Shown here in pieces: positions 25,229 to 34,773 of a stretch of DNA of 64,000 nt. The DNA comes from Arcobacter sp. F2176 (GTDB lineage Bacteria > Campylobacterota > Campylobacteria > Campylobacterales > Arcobacteraceae), in contig NZ_PDJV01000008.1 in the NCBI RefSeq assembly GCF_004116465.1, forward strand, positions 92,487 to 156,486. The letters run 5' to 3'. A model generated the notes under the pieces. That model worked only from the letters and a program-made list of their open reading frames with translations. It was not told where the DNA came from and did no database searches. Each line of letters starts with the position of its first letter. Positions within the stretch are counted from its first letter, which is position 1. Made by a program: the position numbers and the translations under genes.

Positions 25229-25525
25229 ATGAAAAGATATGATTTAAGACCATTAAAAGATGATTTTTATTCTAGAATGCTAGAACTTATGGATAAAGAT
25301 ATAAAAGATGGTGAAAATGCAATATTTCTTTTTGAAATAGGAGATTTTTCACATATCCAAAAATCAGCTGATGTTATTTATGAAGCTGGATATACTTTAA
25401 TGAACTCTTTAAAATTCAATGAAGTAGATTGGACAATAGTTGTAAAAAAAGTAAAACCAGAAATAAAACCGTTTGAAGAAGAACCAAAAAAAGAAAAAGA
25501 TAAAGAAGATGAAGATGATGAATAA
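25229..25525 (+). CDS. NuoE-position protein lacking iron-sulfur ligands
   Basis: A 98-residue protein occupying the nuoE slot. It has no cysteine at all, so it cannot carry the 2Fe-2S cluster of true NuoE (~160 residues). The C-terminal 20 residues are almost only K, E and D. Equivalent small proteins are known at this position in Campylobacter and Helicobacter complex I, which uses an electron donor such as flavodoxin instead of NADH. AAGGAG precedes the ATG. Its tail overlaps the next start codon (ATGATGAATAA). It is probably an assembly or donor-docking subunit. Confidence 0.85.
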   Translation: MKRYDLRPLKDDFYSRMLELMDKDIKDGENAIFLFEIGDFSHIQKSADVIYEAGYTLMNSLKFNEVDWTIVVKKVKPEIKPFEEEPKKEKDKEDEDDE

Positions 25526-26324
25526 AAATACAAATTTAGAAATAGTTTCAAAAAGTGATTACATTATATGTTTAGGTTCAATGATTTCAAGAGATAACGA
25601 AGAAGTTAAAGATTTGATTTTAGAAGCTATTGCAAAAAATGAAGCAGAATTTATTTATATGCATCCTATAGATGATATTGATTTAAAACTTTTCTATACA
25701 CAGTTTTTAAAGTATGAAGTTGGAAGTGAAGAGGGAGTTTTAGCTCTACTTTTAGATTTTTTTACAAAAAATAGAAGTGCTTCTTTAGAAAAATATTTAA
25801 AAGACTTAGATCATGGTTATATCTCCGCTGAAAGTAGTGCCGGGGAAGAAGAGTTTGAAGAGATGGTTAAAAGATCTTTAGATAAAAAAAACAAAACTAT
25901 AATTATAGGGCAAGATTTATTTACCCATGAAAGAGTAGACAATCTATACTCTATGCTAAAAGCTTTTGAAGAGTTTACTGATTTTAATGTAGTTATATTA
26001 ACAGATGATGAAATAACTTCAAATGAAACTCTCGAAGATGTTGAAGAGTTAAGTTCATATAATGGAACAGTAATTTATAAATATAACACAGATGAAGATG
26101 ATAGTTTTGTATATGGAAGTGAATCATTTGCTAGAGTTGCAAAAGTGCAAGATAAAGATGATATCTTTTTAAATTATGGAAAAGATTCTGTTCAAAAAAC
26201 TTTTATTTTAGATAAAAATTTACAAGGTACTATTGCAATTTGTGGTGTAAATGAAGAAGATAGTAGTTTCTTATCTCGAGGCTATAGGTATAAACAAGTA
26301 AAAATTGAAAAGGTTGAAGAATGA
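25518..26324 (+). CDS. NuoF-position protein lacking FMN, NADH and Fe-S sites
   Basis: About 268 residues from ATG 25518, which overlaps the stop of the preceding gene; an in-frame ATG at 25473 gives an unlikely lysine-rich extension. True NuoF (~420 residues) has a glycine-rich NADH/FMN site and an SCGxCxxC cluster; none is present, and only two isolated cysteines exist. Instead two stretches resemble the adjacent NuoG: SDYIICLGS...YMHPIDD (13-48) and IIGQDLFTHERVDNL...FNVVIL (129-155), matching NuoG 375-412 and 540-567. It is therefore probably a derivative of the NuoG C-terminal domain that replaced NuoF. The donor to the complex is unlikely to be NADH. Confidence 0.8.
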   Translation: MNKNTNLEIVSKSDYIICLGSMISRDNEEVKDLILEAIAKNEAEFIYMHPIDDIDLKLFYTQFLKYEVGSEEGVLALLLDFFTKNRSASLEKYLKDLDHGYISAESSAGEEEFEEMVKRSLDKKNKTIIIGQDLFTHERVDNLYSMLKAFEEFTDFNVVILTDDEITSNETLEDVEELSSYNGTVIYKYNTDEDDSFVYGSESFARVAKVQDKDDIFLNYGKDSVQKTFILDKNLQGTIAICGVNEEDSSFLSRGYRYKQVKIEKVEE

Positions 26325-28795
26325 GTGACTTGATTACTTTAACAATTGATGGCAAAGAGTTAAAGGCAAAAGAGGGTGAAAGTGTACTAAATATTGCTAG
26401 AGCAAATGGAATATTTATACCTGCGATTTGTTATTTAACTAGATGTTCACCAACATTAGCCTGTAGATTATGTTTAGTTGAATCTGATGGAAAACAAATC
26501 TATGCCTGTAATTCAAAAGCAAAAGATGGTATGAATATCACAACTACAACTGATAATATAGAAAAAGAAAGAAGAGCAGTAATGGAAGTTTATGATGTAA
26601 ATCATCCATTACAATGTGGAGTTTGTGATCAAAGTGGTGATTGTGAACTTCAAAACTATACTCTTTATCAAAAAGTAGATTCTCAAAGCTATGCCATAAG
26701 AGATGTAAACAGACCAAGGGAACATTGGGGAGTTATGAATTATGACCCAGGACTTTGTATTGTTTGTGAGAAGTGCGTAACAGTATGTAAAGATATGATT
26801 GGTTCAAATGCTTTATCAACTGTAAAAAGAGGAGCTGACGCTCTTCCTAGTGTGTTTAAAGCAAGTATGCCAAAAGATGCATATGCTATGTGGAATAAAC
26901 TAAATAAATCACTTATAGGATTTGAAGAAGATAAGTGTGTTGATTGTGGAGAGTGTATCTCTGTTTGTCCCGTGGGAGCACTTGTATCAAATGATTTCCA
27001 ATATAAATCAAACTCTTGGGAGCTTACAAAAATACCAGCAGCAAATCCTCACTCAAGTGATTGTGCCTTGCTTTATTATGAAGTGAAACATGAGTCAATA
27101 GTAAATCATAATGTGCAAAAAATCTATAGGGTTACAAATGAACATCATTATGCTTCAATAAATGGCGCTGCTAGATTTGGATATGACTTTGAAAATAGAG
27201 TTGAAAGCCAAGATGAGGTAGCTTTTGATAAAGCAATTGAAGCATTTAAAAAAGCTGATACTATTAAGTTTAATTCATTTATTACAAATGAAGAGGCTTT
27301 TATTTTACAAAAATTAAAAGAGAAGTTTGCATATAAACTTATAAATAATGATGCCTTATCTTATAAAAAATTTCTTGATGCATATTCAAGTGTTAGTGGT
27401 AAATCACTTTATAGTGCAGATTTAAAAGATATACATAACTCTAACTTTGTAATTTCTGTTGGCTCTTATTTAAAATCTGATTCTCCAAATACAAAGTATG
27501 CTTTTAATAACTCAGTTGTTATGAATAAGGGAGCTGGATTATATTTTCATCCAATGGGTGATCCAGTAATGGAACAATGTGGTAAAAGGGGAAAAACTAC
27601 AGAGTTTATTTATCATAATCCACTAGCAGAAGAGTCTATTTTATACTTTATTTTAGATAGATTTGGTGAAAACTTGCCAGAAAATATTCAAACAACTCTT
27701 AACTCATATAAAGAGACAAGAGTTAAATCTATTACAGAGATGATAAAAGAAAAAGTAGTATCTATTGTAAAAGATGAAGAGAGTGGTGAAGAAAAAGAAG
27801 TAACTAAGATGGTTCCTAAAAAAGTTACAAAAGAAGTTGAGTATGAATATACAAGATTACTTGATGAGATAAATGCAGATGCAACACTACTTGAAACTAT
27901 TGAAGCTATGAAAGATAAAAAAGATAGCTACACTTTGATTTTAGGTGAAGATTTAATCACTCATCCAAATTCACAAAATCTTGCAAAATTAGCAGCCTTA
28001 GTAGAAAAATATACGCAATTTAAAGTTGTGATTATCCCTACTTCTACAAACACTTTAGGGGTTAGTTTGATTTGTGATTTAGATGAAGTTGAAGGAAGTT
28101 ATTGCGTAGGATACAATGTAAAAGCAGATTTCCAACTATCAGCTTTAGGAGATGGAGATTTAGATATGCCAGCTCTTAACCAACAAGAAGGAACATTTGC
28201 AAATATAGATAAAAGAGTTGTTCCTACAAATGCAGCTTTACCTTATAAGGGTTATGTATTAAATGATATTGCAAATACCTTACTTGGAACAGAAGTTGAA
28301 CACACTATTTTGTATACAAAATCTTTACCAGTAGATAAAGGTTTCCAAGCTCTTGAATTTGATAGTTTAACTAACTACTTTGCAAATGATTGGAGTGAAC
28401 ATAGAGGTTATATTTTAAATACCCTTGATGTGGATTCAAGTGATGAAATAGCCAAAAAACAAAATGCAAGTTTTGAAGTTAATTCTTCAGAAATAACTAT
28501 TTATAAAGCAAATCCAATCAATCAATTCAATGAATTCACAGCAATAGCCCATGAGTTTAAAGATAATTTAGAAAGTGGAATGTTTGCAAATGAGTCATTT
28601 TTAGAAGAGTTGGAATTAAGTGTTGGAGATAAAGTACTATTAAGTGCAAATGGAAGTGAAATAGAAGTAAATGTTTATTTTGATAATCAAGTATCAGGGG
28701 AAATTGCATATGTATCAAGCTTTGAAAAACAGTTAAATACAAAAGCTCTTTTTGATGGATATAGATTTACAAGTGCAAATGTGAAAAAGGTGTAA
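26321..28795 (+). CDS. nuoG: complex I subunit NuoG
   Basis: An 824-residue iron-sulfur subunit. N-terminal 2Fe-2S domain (CYLTRC...CRLC), the His/Cys 4Fe-4S site (HPLQCGVCDQSGDC), then two ferredoxin-like clusters CIVCEKCVTVC and CVDCGECISVCP, followed by a molybdopterin-oxidoreductase-like C-terminal domain that no longer shows cofactor ligands. A charged insert lies around 470-510 (KEKVVSIVKDEESGEEKEV region). Electrons pass through it towards NuoI and NuoB. It overlaps the preceding gene by four bases. Its C-terminal domain shares segments with the NuoF-position protein. Confidence 0.95.
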   Translation: MSDLITLTIDGKELKAKEGESVLNIARANGIFIPAICYLTRCSPTLACRLCLVESDGKQIYACNSKAKDGMNITTTTDNIEKERRAVMEVYDVNHPLQCGVCDQSGDCELQNYTLYQKVDSQSYAIRDVNRPREHWGVMNYDPGLCIVCEKCVTVCKDMIGSNALSTVKRGADALPSVFKASMPKDAYAMWNKLNKSLIGFEEDKCVDCGECISVCPVGALVSNDFQYKSNSWELTKIPAANPHSSDCALLYYEVKHESIVNHNVQKIYRVTNEHHYASINGAARFGYDFENRVESQDEVAFDKAIEAFKKADTIKFNSFITNEEAFILQKLKEKFAYKLINNDALSYKKFLDAYSSVSGKSLYSADLKDIHNSNFVISVGSYLKSDSPNTKYAFNNSVVMNKGAGLYFHPMGDPVMEQCGKRGKTTEFIYHNPLAEESILYFILDRFGENLPENIQTTLNSYKETRVKSITEMIKEKVVSIVKDEESGEEKEVTKMVPKKVTKEVEYEYTRLLDEINADATLLETIEAMKDKKDSYTLILGEDLITHPNSQNLAKLAALVEKYTQFKVVIIPTSTNTLGVSLICDLDEVEGSYCVGYNVKADFQLSALGDGDLDMPALNQQEGTFANIDKRVVPTNAALPYKGYVLNDIANTLLGTEVEHTILYTKSLPVDKGFQALEFDSLTNYFANDWSEHRGYILNTLDVDSSDEIAKKQNASFEVNSSEITIYKANPINQFNEFTAIAHEFKDNLESGMFANESFLEELELSVGDKVLLSANGSEIEVNVYFDNQVSGEIAYVSSFEKQLNTKALFDGYRFTSANVKKV

Positions 28796-28796
28796 T

Positions 28797-29804
28797 ATGG
28801 AGACAAGTATTATAATTGAGACAATCGTTAAAGCTGTAGTTATATTAGCTGTATTTTCAGCAATTGCTGGGTTTACAACTTATATTGAACGAAAAATATT
28901 AGCTTTTATGCAAAGAAGATTGGGACCTACAAATGTTGGACCTTATGGATTATTACAAATTGTTTGTGATGGGATAAAACTATTTACAAAAGAAGATTTT
29001 ATTCCTCAAAATGCTGTAAAACCAATCTTTATGATTGCTCCAATTATAACAGCAGCCACAGCCTTTATTGCAATGACCGCAGTTCCCTTTTTCCCAGAGT
29101 TTGAAATCTTTGGATATACGATTAGACCAATTATTGCAGATATCAATGTGGGTGTTTTATTTGTAATGGGTGTGGCTTCAGTTGGACTTTATGGGCCTTT
29201 ATTAGCTGGTATGAGTAGTGGAAATAAATGGGCACTATTAGGAGGGGCAAGAACTGCCATTCAACTTTTATCTTATGAAGTTGTATCTGGACTTGCTCTT
29301 TTAGCACCTCTTATGTTAGTGGGTTCTTTATCTTTAATTGATATAAATGAGTATCAAAGTGCAGGATTTACTTCTTGGATTATTTGGACTCAACCCTTGG
29401 CTTTTATTCTTTTTGTGATGGCAGGATTTGCAGAGACAAACAGAACACCATTTGATTTACTTGAACATGAAGCTGAAATTGTTGCAGGTTATGCAACAGA
29501 GTATTCTGGAATGAGATGGGGAATGTTTTTTATAGGTGAATATGCAAATTTATTTACAATCTCATTTTTGATTTCACTGATTTTTCTTGGTGGGTACAAT
29601 GATTTATGGTTTATTCCAGGTGGATTAGCGATTATTTTAAAAGTATCATTTTTAATATTTTTCTTCTTATGGACAAGAGCTTCTTGGCCACATGTCAGAC
29701 CAGATCAATTGATGTGGTTATGTTGGAAAATATTAATGCCACTAGCAGTAGTTAATATTTTACTTACTGGTGCATTTGTAATGATAGTTGGGAGTATAGG
29801 ATGA
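28797..29804 (+). CDS. nuoH: complex I subunit NuoH
   Basis: A 335-residue, eight-helix membrane subunit (ND1 equivalent) lining the quinone tunnel. Family signatures: YIERKILAFMQRRLGPTNVGPYG near residue 30, the acidic loop AFAETNRTPFDLLEHEAEIVAGYATEYSG near 215 (paraphrased core ETNRTPFDL-E-E), and WTRASWPHVRPDQLM near 295. Starts one base after the nuoG stop and overlaps nuoI by four. Confidence 0.96.
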   Translation: METSIIIETIVKAVVILAVFSAIAGFTTYIERKILAFMQRRLGPTNVGPYGLLQIVCDGIKLFTKEDFIPQNAVKPIFMIAPIITAATAFIAMTAVPFFPEFEIFGYTIRPIIADINVGVLFVMGVASVGLYGPLLAGMSSGNKWALLGGARTAIQLLSYEVVSGLALLAPLMLVGSLSLIDINEYQSAGFTSWIIWTQPLAFILFVMAGFAETNRTPFDLLEHEAEIVAGYATEYSGMRWGMFFIGEYANLFTISFLISLIFLGGYNDLWFIPGGLAIILKVSFLIFFFLWTRASWPHVRPDQLMWLCWKILMPLAVVNILLTGAFVMIVGSIG

Positions 29805-30424
29805 ATTTAGAAGATTTAAAAAATAGAAATATAAGCGAGCATGATTATATAAATATTCAAGATAATAGTTCTCCTGAAACTCCTTGGCAAGAGTTTAAAC
29901 AAATATTTAAAAGATCAATAAAAGGGGAACTTTTTACTGGACTAAGAGTTACTTTTAATATGATGAGAGAAGCTTTATTTAATAAACAAATGCACACAGT
30001 GCAATATCCTGCTGAAAAACTACCAATAGGACCTAGATATAGAGCTGTACATAAACTACTTGGTCTTTTAGAATCAGGTGAAAACAGATGTATTGGATGT
30101 GGACTTTGTGAAAAAATTTGTATCTCTGATTGTATTAGAATGGATACACGAATTGATGAAAACTCTAGAAAAGAGGTTTTAGAATATACAATAAACTTCG
30201 GTAGATGTATTTTCTGTGGATATTGTGCTGAGGTTTGTCCAGAACTTGCCATTGTTCATGGGGGAAGATATGAAAATGCAGGAGAACAACGAGCGCACTT
30301 TGTTGTAAAAGATGATTTATTAACTCCACTTGATAAATTAGCACAACAACAAGAGTATCCAGGTTTTGGTGCAGTATCTCCTGATGCTGATGAAAAAATC
30401 AAAAAAACTCCACTAGAGTATTAG
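29801..30424 (+). CDS. nuoI: complex I subunit NuoI (ferredoxin-like)
   Basis: A 207-residue subunit with two 4Fe-4S motifs, CIGCGLCEKIC (about 99-109) and CIFCGYCAEVCPE (about 138-150), clusters N6a and N6b. The N-terminal ~60 residues are charged and the C-terminal ~40 hydrophilic, slightly longer than the minimal family core. It overlaps nuoH by four bases. Confidence 0.96.
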   Translation: MNLEDLKNRNISEHDYINIQDNSSPETPWQEFKQIFKRSIKGELFTGLRVTFNMMREALFNKQMHTVQYPAEKLPIGPRYRAVHKLLGLLESGENRCIGCGLCEKICISDCIRMDTRIDENSRKEVLEYTINFGRCIFCGYCAEVCPELAIVHGGRYENAGEQRAHFVVKDDLLTPLDKLAQQQEYPGFGAVSPDADEKIKKTPLEY

Positions 30425-30429
30425 GAGAT

Positions 30430-31005
30430 ATGATGTTTGAAATAGTAGCTTTTTATTTGTTTGCAATCTTGACAGTATTTATGTTTGGAATAACAGTATT
30501 TACAAATAATGCCTTATATGCACTAAGTTCTCTGGCAGCTGGTATGATTTTTATCTCTGCTTTTTTCTTTTTGTTAAATGCAGATTTTTTAGGAATCGTA
30601 CAAATTGTAGTTTATACAGGTGCTGTTATGGCTCTTTATGCTTTTGGAATGATGTTTTTTGATTCTATGAGTGAAGTAAAAGAAAAAATTCAAAACCCAA
30701 GATTAGTATTTTTATTTAGTGGATTAGCAGCACTTATTACGGTTGTAGCTTTTCTTTCTCCAATTATATCAACTAATATAATTTCTGATTATGCAGTTCA
30801 TCCAGAGTATGGAAATACTCAAGATGTTGGGGTTATTTTATTTACAAAATTTTTAGTTCCCTTTGAAGTTGCAGCTGTAATGTTATTAGTTGCAATGATA
30901 GGTGGAATTATACTTGCTGGTAAAAAGATGGATGTATCATATTCAGAACTTAGTGAAGATGAAATAGATGCCCTTGAATCATCAAATGAAAAGGATAGCA
31001 AATGA
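30430..31005 (+). CDS. nuoJ: complex I subunit NuoJ
   Basis: A 191-residue membrane subunit (ND6 equivalent) with five helices and the conserved core LNADFLGIVQIVVYTGAVMALYAFGMMFF in the third helix, paraphrased here by its DFLG-VQI-VYTGAVM words. The C-terminus is acidic. Its stop overlaps nuoK (ATGA). Confidence 0.95.
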   Translation: MMFEIVAFYLFAILTVFMFGITVFTNNALYALSSLAAGMIFISAFFFLLNADFLGIVQIVVYTGAVMALYAFGMMFFDSMSEVKEKIQNPRLVFLFSGLAALITVVAFLSPIISTNIISDYAVHPEYGNTQDVGVILFTKFLVPFEVAAVMLLVAMIGGIILAGKKMDVSYSELSEDEIDALESSNEKDSK

Positions 31006-31301
31006 GTTTAAATGAGTATTTAATACTTTCATCACTTCTATTTTGTTTAGGTTTAGTAGGTGTGATTAGAAGAAAAAATCTTTTAATGCTATTTTTTTCA
31101 ACAGAGATAATGTTAAATGCTGTGAATATCGGACTTGCTGCTGTTTCACATTTCCATCAAGATTTGACAGGTCAAATGTTTGCATTTTTTATAATAGCAA
31201 TTGCTGCAAGTGAAGTTGCTGTTGGTTTGGGATTATTAATTTTATTATATAAAAGAAAAAATTCTATCAACTTAGATACTTTACAAAATATGGAGGGGTA
31301 A
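31002..31301 (+). CDS. nuoK: complex I subunit NuoK
   Basis: A 99-residue, three-helix antiporter-related subunit (ND4L equivalent). It carries the two membrane glutamates typical of the family, in FFSTEIMLNAVN and AIAASEVAVGLGL. Directly abuts nuoL with no spacer. Confidence 0.96.
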   Translation: MSLNEYLILSSLLFCLGLVGVIRRKNLLMLFFSTEIMLNAVNIGLAAVSHFHQDLTGQMFAFFIIAIAASEVAVGLGLLILLYKRKNSINLDTLQNMEG

Positions 31302-33233
31302 ATGGAAAAATTTGTATATATTGCGTTATTTGCTCCTTTAGTTGGTTCAATAGTTGCCTCACTATTTTCAATGAAACCTAAAACTTTGTTTACTGGGATT
31401 TTCACAAGTTTGATGTTAGCTGTTTCTATGGTTGCTTCATTGATTTTACTTTTTAATATTATTTCATCAGATGAGATAATAAGTGTAAAACTTATGGATT
31501 GGATAGTAATAGGAAATCTTAGTATTCCTTTTGGTTTTGTAGCAGATGCAGTTAGTGCTACGATGATGGTAGTCGTAACTATTGTTTCAACTATGGTTCA
31601 TATTCATTCAATTGGTTATATGGATCATGACAAATCATTTAATAGATATTTTGCTTGGTTATCAGCTTTTGTTTTTTCTATGATGATATTAGTTATGAGT
31701 GATAACTTTGCTGGATTGTTCATTGGATGGGAAGGGGTTGGTCTTTGTTCTTGGGGATTGATTGGATTTTGGTATCACAAAGAAGATAAAGCAAAATCAA
31801 AAGATGTATATACTTCACCATATTCTACTCTTTCACCTTACTCTTCAATCTCACCTTCATATGCAGCAAATGAAGCTTTTATTATGAATAGAGTTGCAGA
31901 TTTAGGTATGTTAGTTGGAATATTTTTGATTTACTGGAATCTAGGCTCTCTTCAATATGATGTCGTATTTGCAAATGTTGGAAACTTGTCCCATGGAATT
32001 ATTATAGCAATTGCAATTTTCCTTTTTATTGGTGCTATGGGTAAATCAGCACAATTTCCATTTAATCAATGGCTTGCAAATGCAATGGAAGGTCCAACAC
32101 CAGTATCTGCACTAATTCATGCAGCGACTATGGTAACAGCTGGGGTTTATTTACTTGTGCGAGCAAATGTAATTTTTACAGCTGTTCCAGAAGTTGGTTA
32201 TGGTATCGCTTGTCTTGGTGCTTTTGTTGCAGTATTTGCAGCATCTCAAGCAATGGTAGCTTCTAATATTAAAAAAATCATTGCATTTTCCACTTTGTCT
32301 CAACTTGGATATATGTTTGTAGCAGCTGGTCTTGGAGCTTATTGGGTGGCATTATTCCATTTAGCAACCCATGCCTTTTTTAAATCAGTTCTTTTCTTAG
32401 GAGCTGGAAATGTTATGCATGCTTTAAATGATGAGATAAATATAAAAAATATGGGTGGACTATATAAGCACATGAAAGGTACGGCTATTATTATGATAAT
32501 AGCTTCTGCCGCTCTTTCAGGTATTTGGCCACTTGCAGGATTTTATTCTAAAGATTTAATCTTAGAAGTTGCCTTTGGTGCTCATGAATATATTTTATGG
32601 ACTATTCTTTGGGTAACAGCTGGCTTGACTGCTTTTTATTCATTTAGACTTGTTATGTATGTATTTTTTGGTGAAGAGAGATTTAAAAAGCTTGGTTATC
32701 ATCCACATGAAACTTATAGCTTTGTAATAGCAGCTATGAGCCCACTTGCAATACTTGCAATTGTTACAGGTTGGTTTAAAGATTCTTTTGAAGAGATGAT
32801 AATAAAAGTATTACCAGGATTAAATGTTCATGTTCATGAAGAAGTTGTACTTGTACTTATTATAGTTACAAGTGCCATGGCAATCGCTGGAGTCTTATTT
32901 GCAACACTTAGGTATGTAAGAGCAGGTACTTATTTTAGTGAAAATGTAAAAGATAGCTTCTTTTATAAACTATTAGCAAATCAATATTTCATGCCTCATT
33001 TTTTAGAGTATGTAATAACAAAACCATATTTGGCAATGAGTAAATTTGCATGGAAATATATTGATCTTAAAATTATTGATTTTATTGTTGATGGTATTGG
33101 AAAACTGGTTTATGCCTCAGGTAAAGGGGTTAGACCTCTTCAATCAAGTAATTTATCGACACTATTAAAAGTGATGGTTTATGGGTTTGTTTTATTATTA
33201 GTTCTAAGTGTAGCGCTTGGGTTTTTAAAGTAA
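31302..33233 (+). CDS. nuoL: complex I subunit NuoL with a Ser/Tyr/Pro insertion
   Basis: A 643-residue Mrp-antiporter-like proton channel subunit. Recognised by GWEGVGLCSWGLIGFWY, FPFNQWLANAMEGPTPVSALIHAATMVTAGVYLL (paraphrased; LIHAATMVTAG core near 265), KKIIAFSTLSQLGYM and HAFFKSVLFLGAG. Between the conserved GFWY and AANEAFIMNRVADLG the protein has about 20 extra residues built from three SPYSxx-like units (residues ~172-188). The C-terminal lateral helix is present. Otherwise normal length. Confidence 0.95.
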   Translation: MEKFVYIALFAPLVGSIVASLFSMKPKTLFTGIFTSLMLAVSMVASLILLFNIISSDEIISVKLMDWIVIGNLSIPFGFVADAVSATMMVVVTIVSTMVHIHSIGYMDHDKSFNRYFAWLSAFVFSMMILVMSDNFAGLFIGWEGVGLCSWGLIGFWYHKEDKAKSKDVYTSPYSTLSPYSSISPSYAANEAFIMNRVADLGMLVGIFLIYWNLGSLQYDVVFANVGNLSHGIIIAIAIFLFIGAMGKSAQFPFNQWLANAMEGPTPVSALIHAATMVTAGVYLLVRANVIFTAVPEVGYGIACLGAFVAVFAASQAMVASNIKKIIAFSTLSQLGYMFVAAGLGAYWVALFHLATHAFFKSVLFLGAGNVMHALNDEINIKNMGGLYKHMKGTAIIMIIASAALSGIWPLAGFYSKDLILEVAFGAHEYILWTILWVTAGLTAFYSFRLVMYVFFGEERFKKLGYHPHETYSFVIAAMSPLAILAIVTGWFKDSFEEMIIKVLPGLNVHVHEEVVLVLIIVTSAMAIAGVLFATLRYVRAGTYFSENVKDSFFYKLLANQYFMPHFLEYVITKPYLAMSKFAWKYIDLKIIDFIVDGIGKLVYASGKGVRPLQSSNLSTLLKVMVYGFVLLLVLSVALGFLK

Positions 33234-33246
33234 AGGGTTAGAAAGT

Positions 33247-34773
33247 ATGGAACATATTTTATCAATTTTAATATTTTTTCCGGCATTTGCTGCATTTATA
33301 GGGTTTTTAGTAAAGAGTGATTCTATTAGAACTTATGCAATTATTGTAACAGCCGTTGAGTTTTTCATTTCACTATTAGTTTGGTATGGCTTTGATAGTT
33401 CAATGCCTGATATGCAGTTTTTAGAAACAGCACCATTAATTGATGCTTATGGAATCAGTTATGTTGTAGGAATAGATGGTATTTCACTATTTTTAGTTCT
33501 TATGACTACTTTTATGACTTTTATATCAATTATAGGATTAACTGAAAAAAGAGCTTTAAAAAATATGATTATTACTGTGTTATTTTTAGAGATGACTATG
33601 GTAGGTGTATTTTTAGCTTTAGATGCAATTGTATTTTATCTATTTTGGGAGTTATCACTTATTCCAATGCTTTATATAATAGGAGCATGGGGTGGAAATT
33701 TAAGAATTTATGCTTCAATTAAATTCTTTATTTATACTTTCACTGGTTCTTTAGTGATGCTTCTTGGTATGCTTTATTTAGGTTATGTATATTATGTGAC
33801 AGCAGGTTCTTGGAGTTTTAATCTTTTAGATTGGAATATGCTGATATTGCCATTTGATATGCAACTTTGGTTATTTGTAGCCTTTTTCTTAGGCTTTGCT
33901 ATAAAAGTTCCAATGGTGCCATTTCATACTTGGCTTCCATATGCGCACGGACAAGCTCCAACAATTGGTTCAGTGATACTAGCTGCGGTATTGCTTAAAA
34001 TGGGAACTTATGGATTTATAAGATTTTCACTTCCACTGTTTCCAGATGCAGCAGTATATTATATGATACCAATGGCAATATTAGCTCTTATTGCTATAGT
34101 TTATACAGCAATGGTAGCTTATGCCCAAGAAGATATAAAACAAGTGATTGCATACTCTTCAGTATCTCATATGGGTGTTATTATTTTAGGAACATTTGCT
34201 TTAAATGTTGAAGGAATTGGTGGTTCAATATTTTTGATGATTTCACATGGTATTGTTTCAGGAGCTCTGTTTATGCTTGTAGGTGTGATTTATGATAGAA
34301 GACATACTAAAATGATGAGTGAATTTGGAGGTTTGGCTAAGGTTATGCCAAAGTATGCAACAATCTTTGCAATTATGCTTATGGCTTCGATTGGTCTGCC
34401 TTTAACTATTGGTTTTGTGGGAGAGTTTTTATCTTTATTGGGATTCTTTAAAGTATCACCACTTTTTACCATAATTGCTGGACTCACTATTATCTTAGGG
34501 GCCGTTTATATGTTAGTTTTATATAAAAAGACTTTTTTTGGACCAATAACAAATACAAATAATGAGAGTTTAGAAGATGCAAAGGGGCGAGAGTTAGTCG
34601 CACTTATTCCTTTAGTTGCTTTGGTTATTATTTTAGGAATTTATCCAAAACCTATTTTAGAACCAGTTAATACTTCTGTGAAACATTTAGTTCAAGTTAT
34701 GCAAATAAAAGCACAGCAACCAGCTTCTAAAGCACAACTTATGTCGTCAAATACAATTGGGGAGGCAAAATAA
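33247..34773 (+). CDS. nuoM: complex I subunit NuoM
   Basis: A 508-residue antiporter-like membrane subunit (ND4 equivalent). Signatures: the membrane glutamate in LFWELSLIPMLYIIGAWGG, KVPMVPFHTWLPYAHGQAPT, ILAAVLLKMGTYGFIRF and IKQVIAYSSVSHMG. It follows nuoL by 13 bases and shares one base with nuoN (TAATG). Confidence 0.96.
   Translation: MEHILSILIFFPAFAAFIGFLVKSDSIRTYAIIVTAVEFFISLLVWYGFDSSMPDMQFLETAPLIDAYGISYVVGIDGISLFLVLMTTFMTFISIIGLTEKRALKNMIITVLFLEMTMVGVFLALDAIVFYLFWELSLIPMLYIIGAWGGNLRIYASIKFFIYTFTGSLVMLLGMLYLGYVYYVTAGSWSFNLLDWNMLILPFDMQLWLFVAFFLGFAIKVPMVPFHTWLPYAHGQAPTIGSVILAAVLLKMGTYGFIRFSLPLFPDAAVYYMIPMAILALIAIVYTAMVAYAQEDIKQVIAYSSVSHMGVIILGTFALNVEGIGGSIFLMISHGIVSGALFMLVGVIYDRRHTKMMSEFGGLAKVMPKYATIFAIMLMASIGLPLTIGFVGEFLSLLGFFKVSPLFTIIAGLTIILGAVYMLVLYKKTFFGPITNTNNESLEDAKGRELVALIPLVALVIILGIYPKPILEPVNTSVKHLVQVMQIKAQQPASKAQLMSSNTIGEAK

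Noticed and set aside
25473..25525. Frameshift or fusion between the NuoE- and NuoF-position genes
   Set aside because: The upstream in-frame ATG gives a poly-lysine extension read in the wrong frame of the NuoE-slot tail; the ATG at 25518 overlapping the stop is a normal coupled start.
28557..28742. Minus-strand frame opposite the end of nuoG
   Set aside because: Leucine/histidine-rich composition typical of the complement of an A+T-rich gene, no ribosome site, and strong coding signal on the other strand.
32069..32266. Cysteine-rich plus-strand frame inside nuoL
   Set aside because: An out-of-frame reading of a strongly conserved nuoL segment; the apparent cysteines and tryptophans come from the shifted frame.
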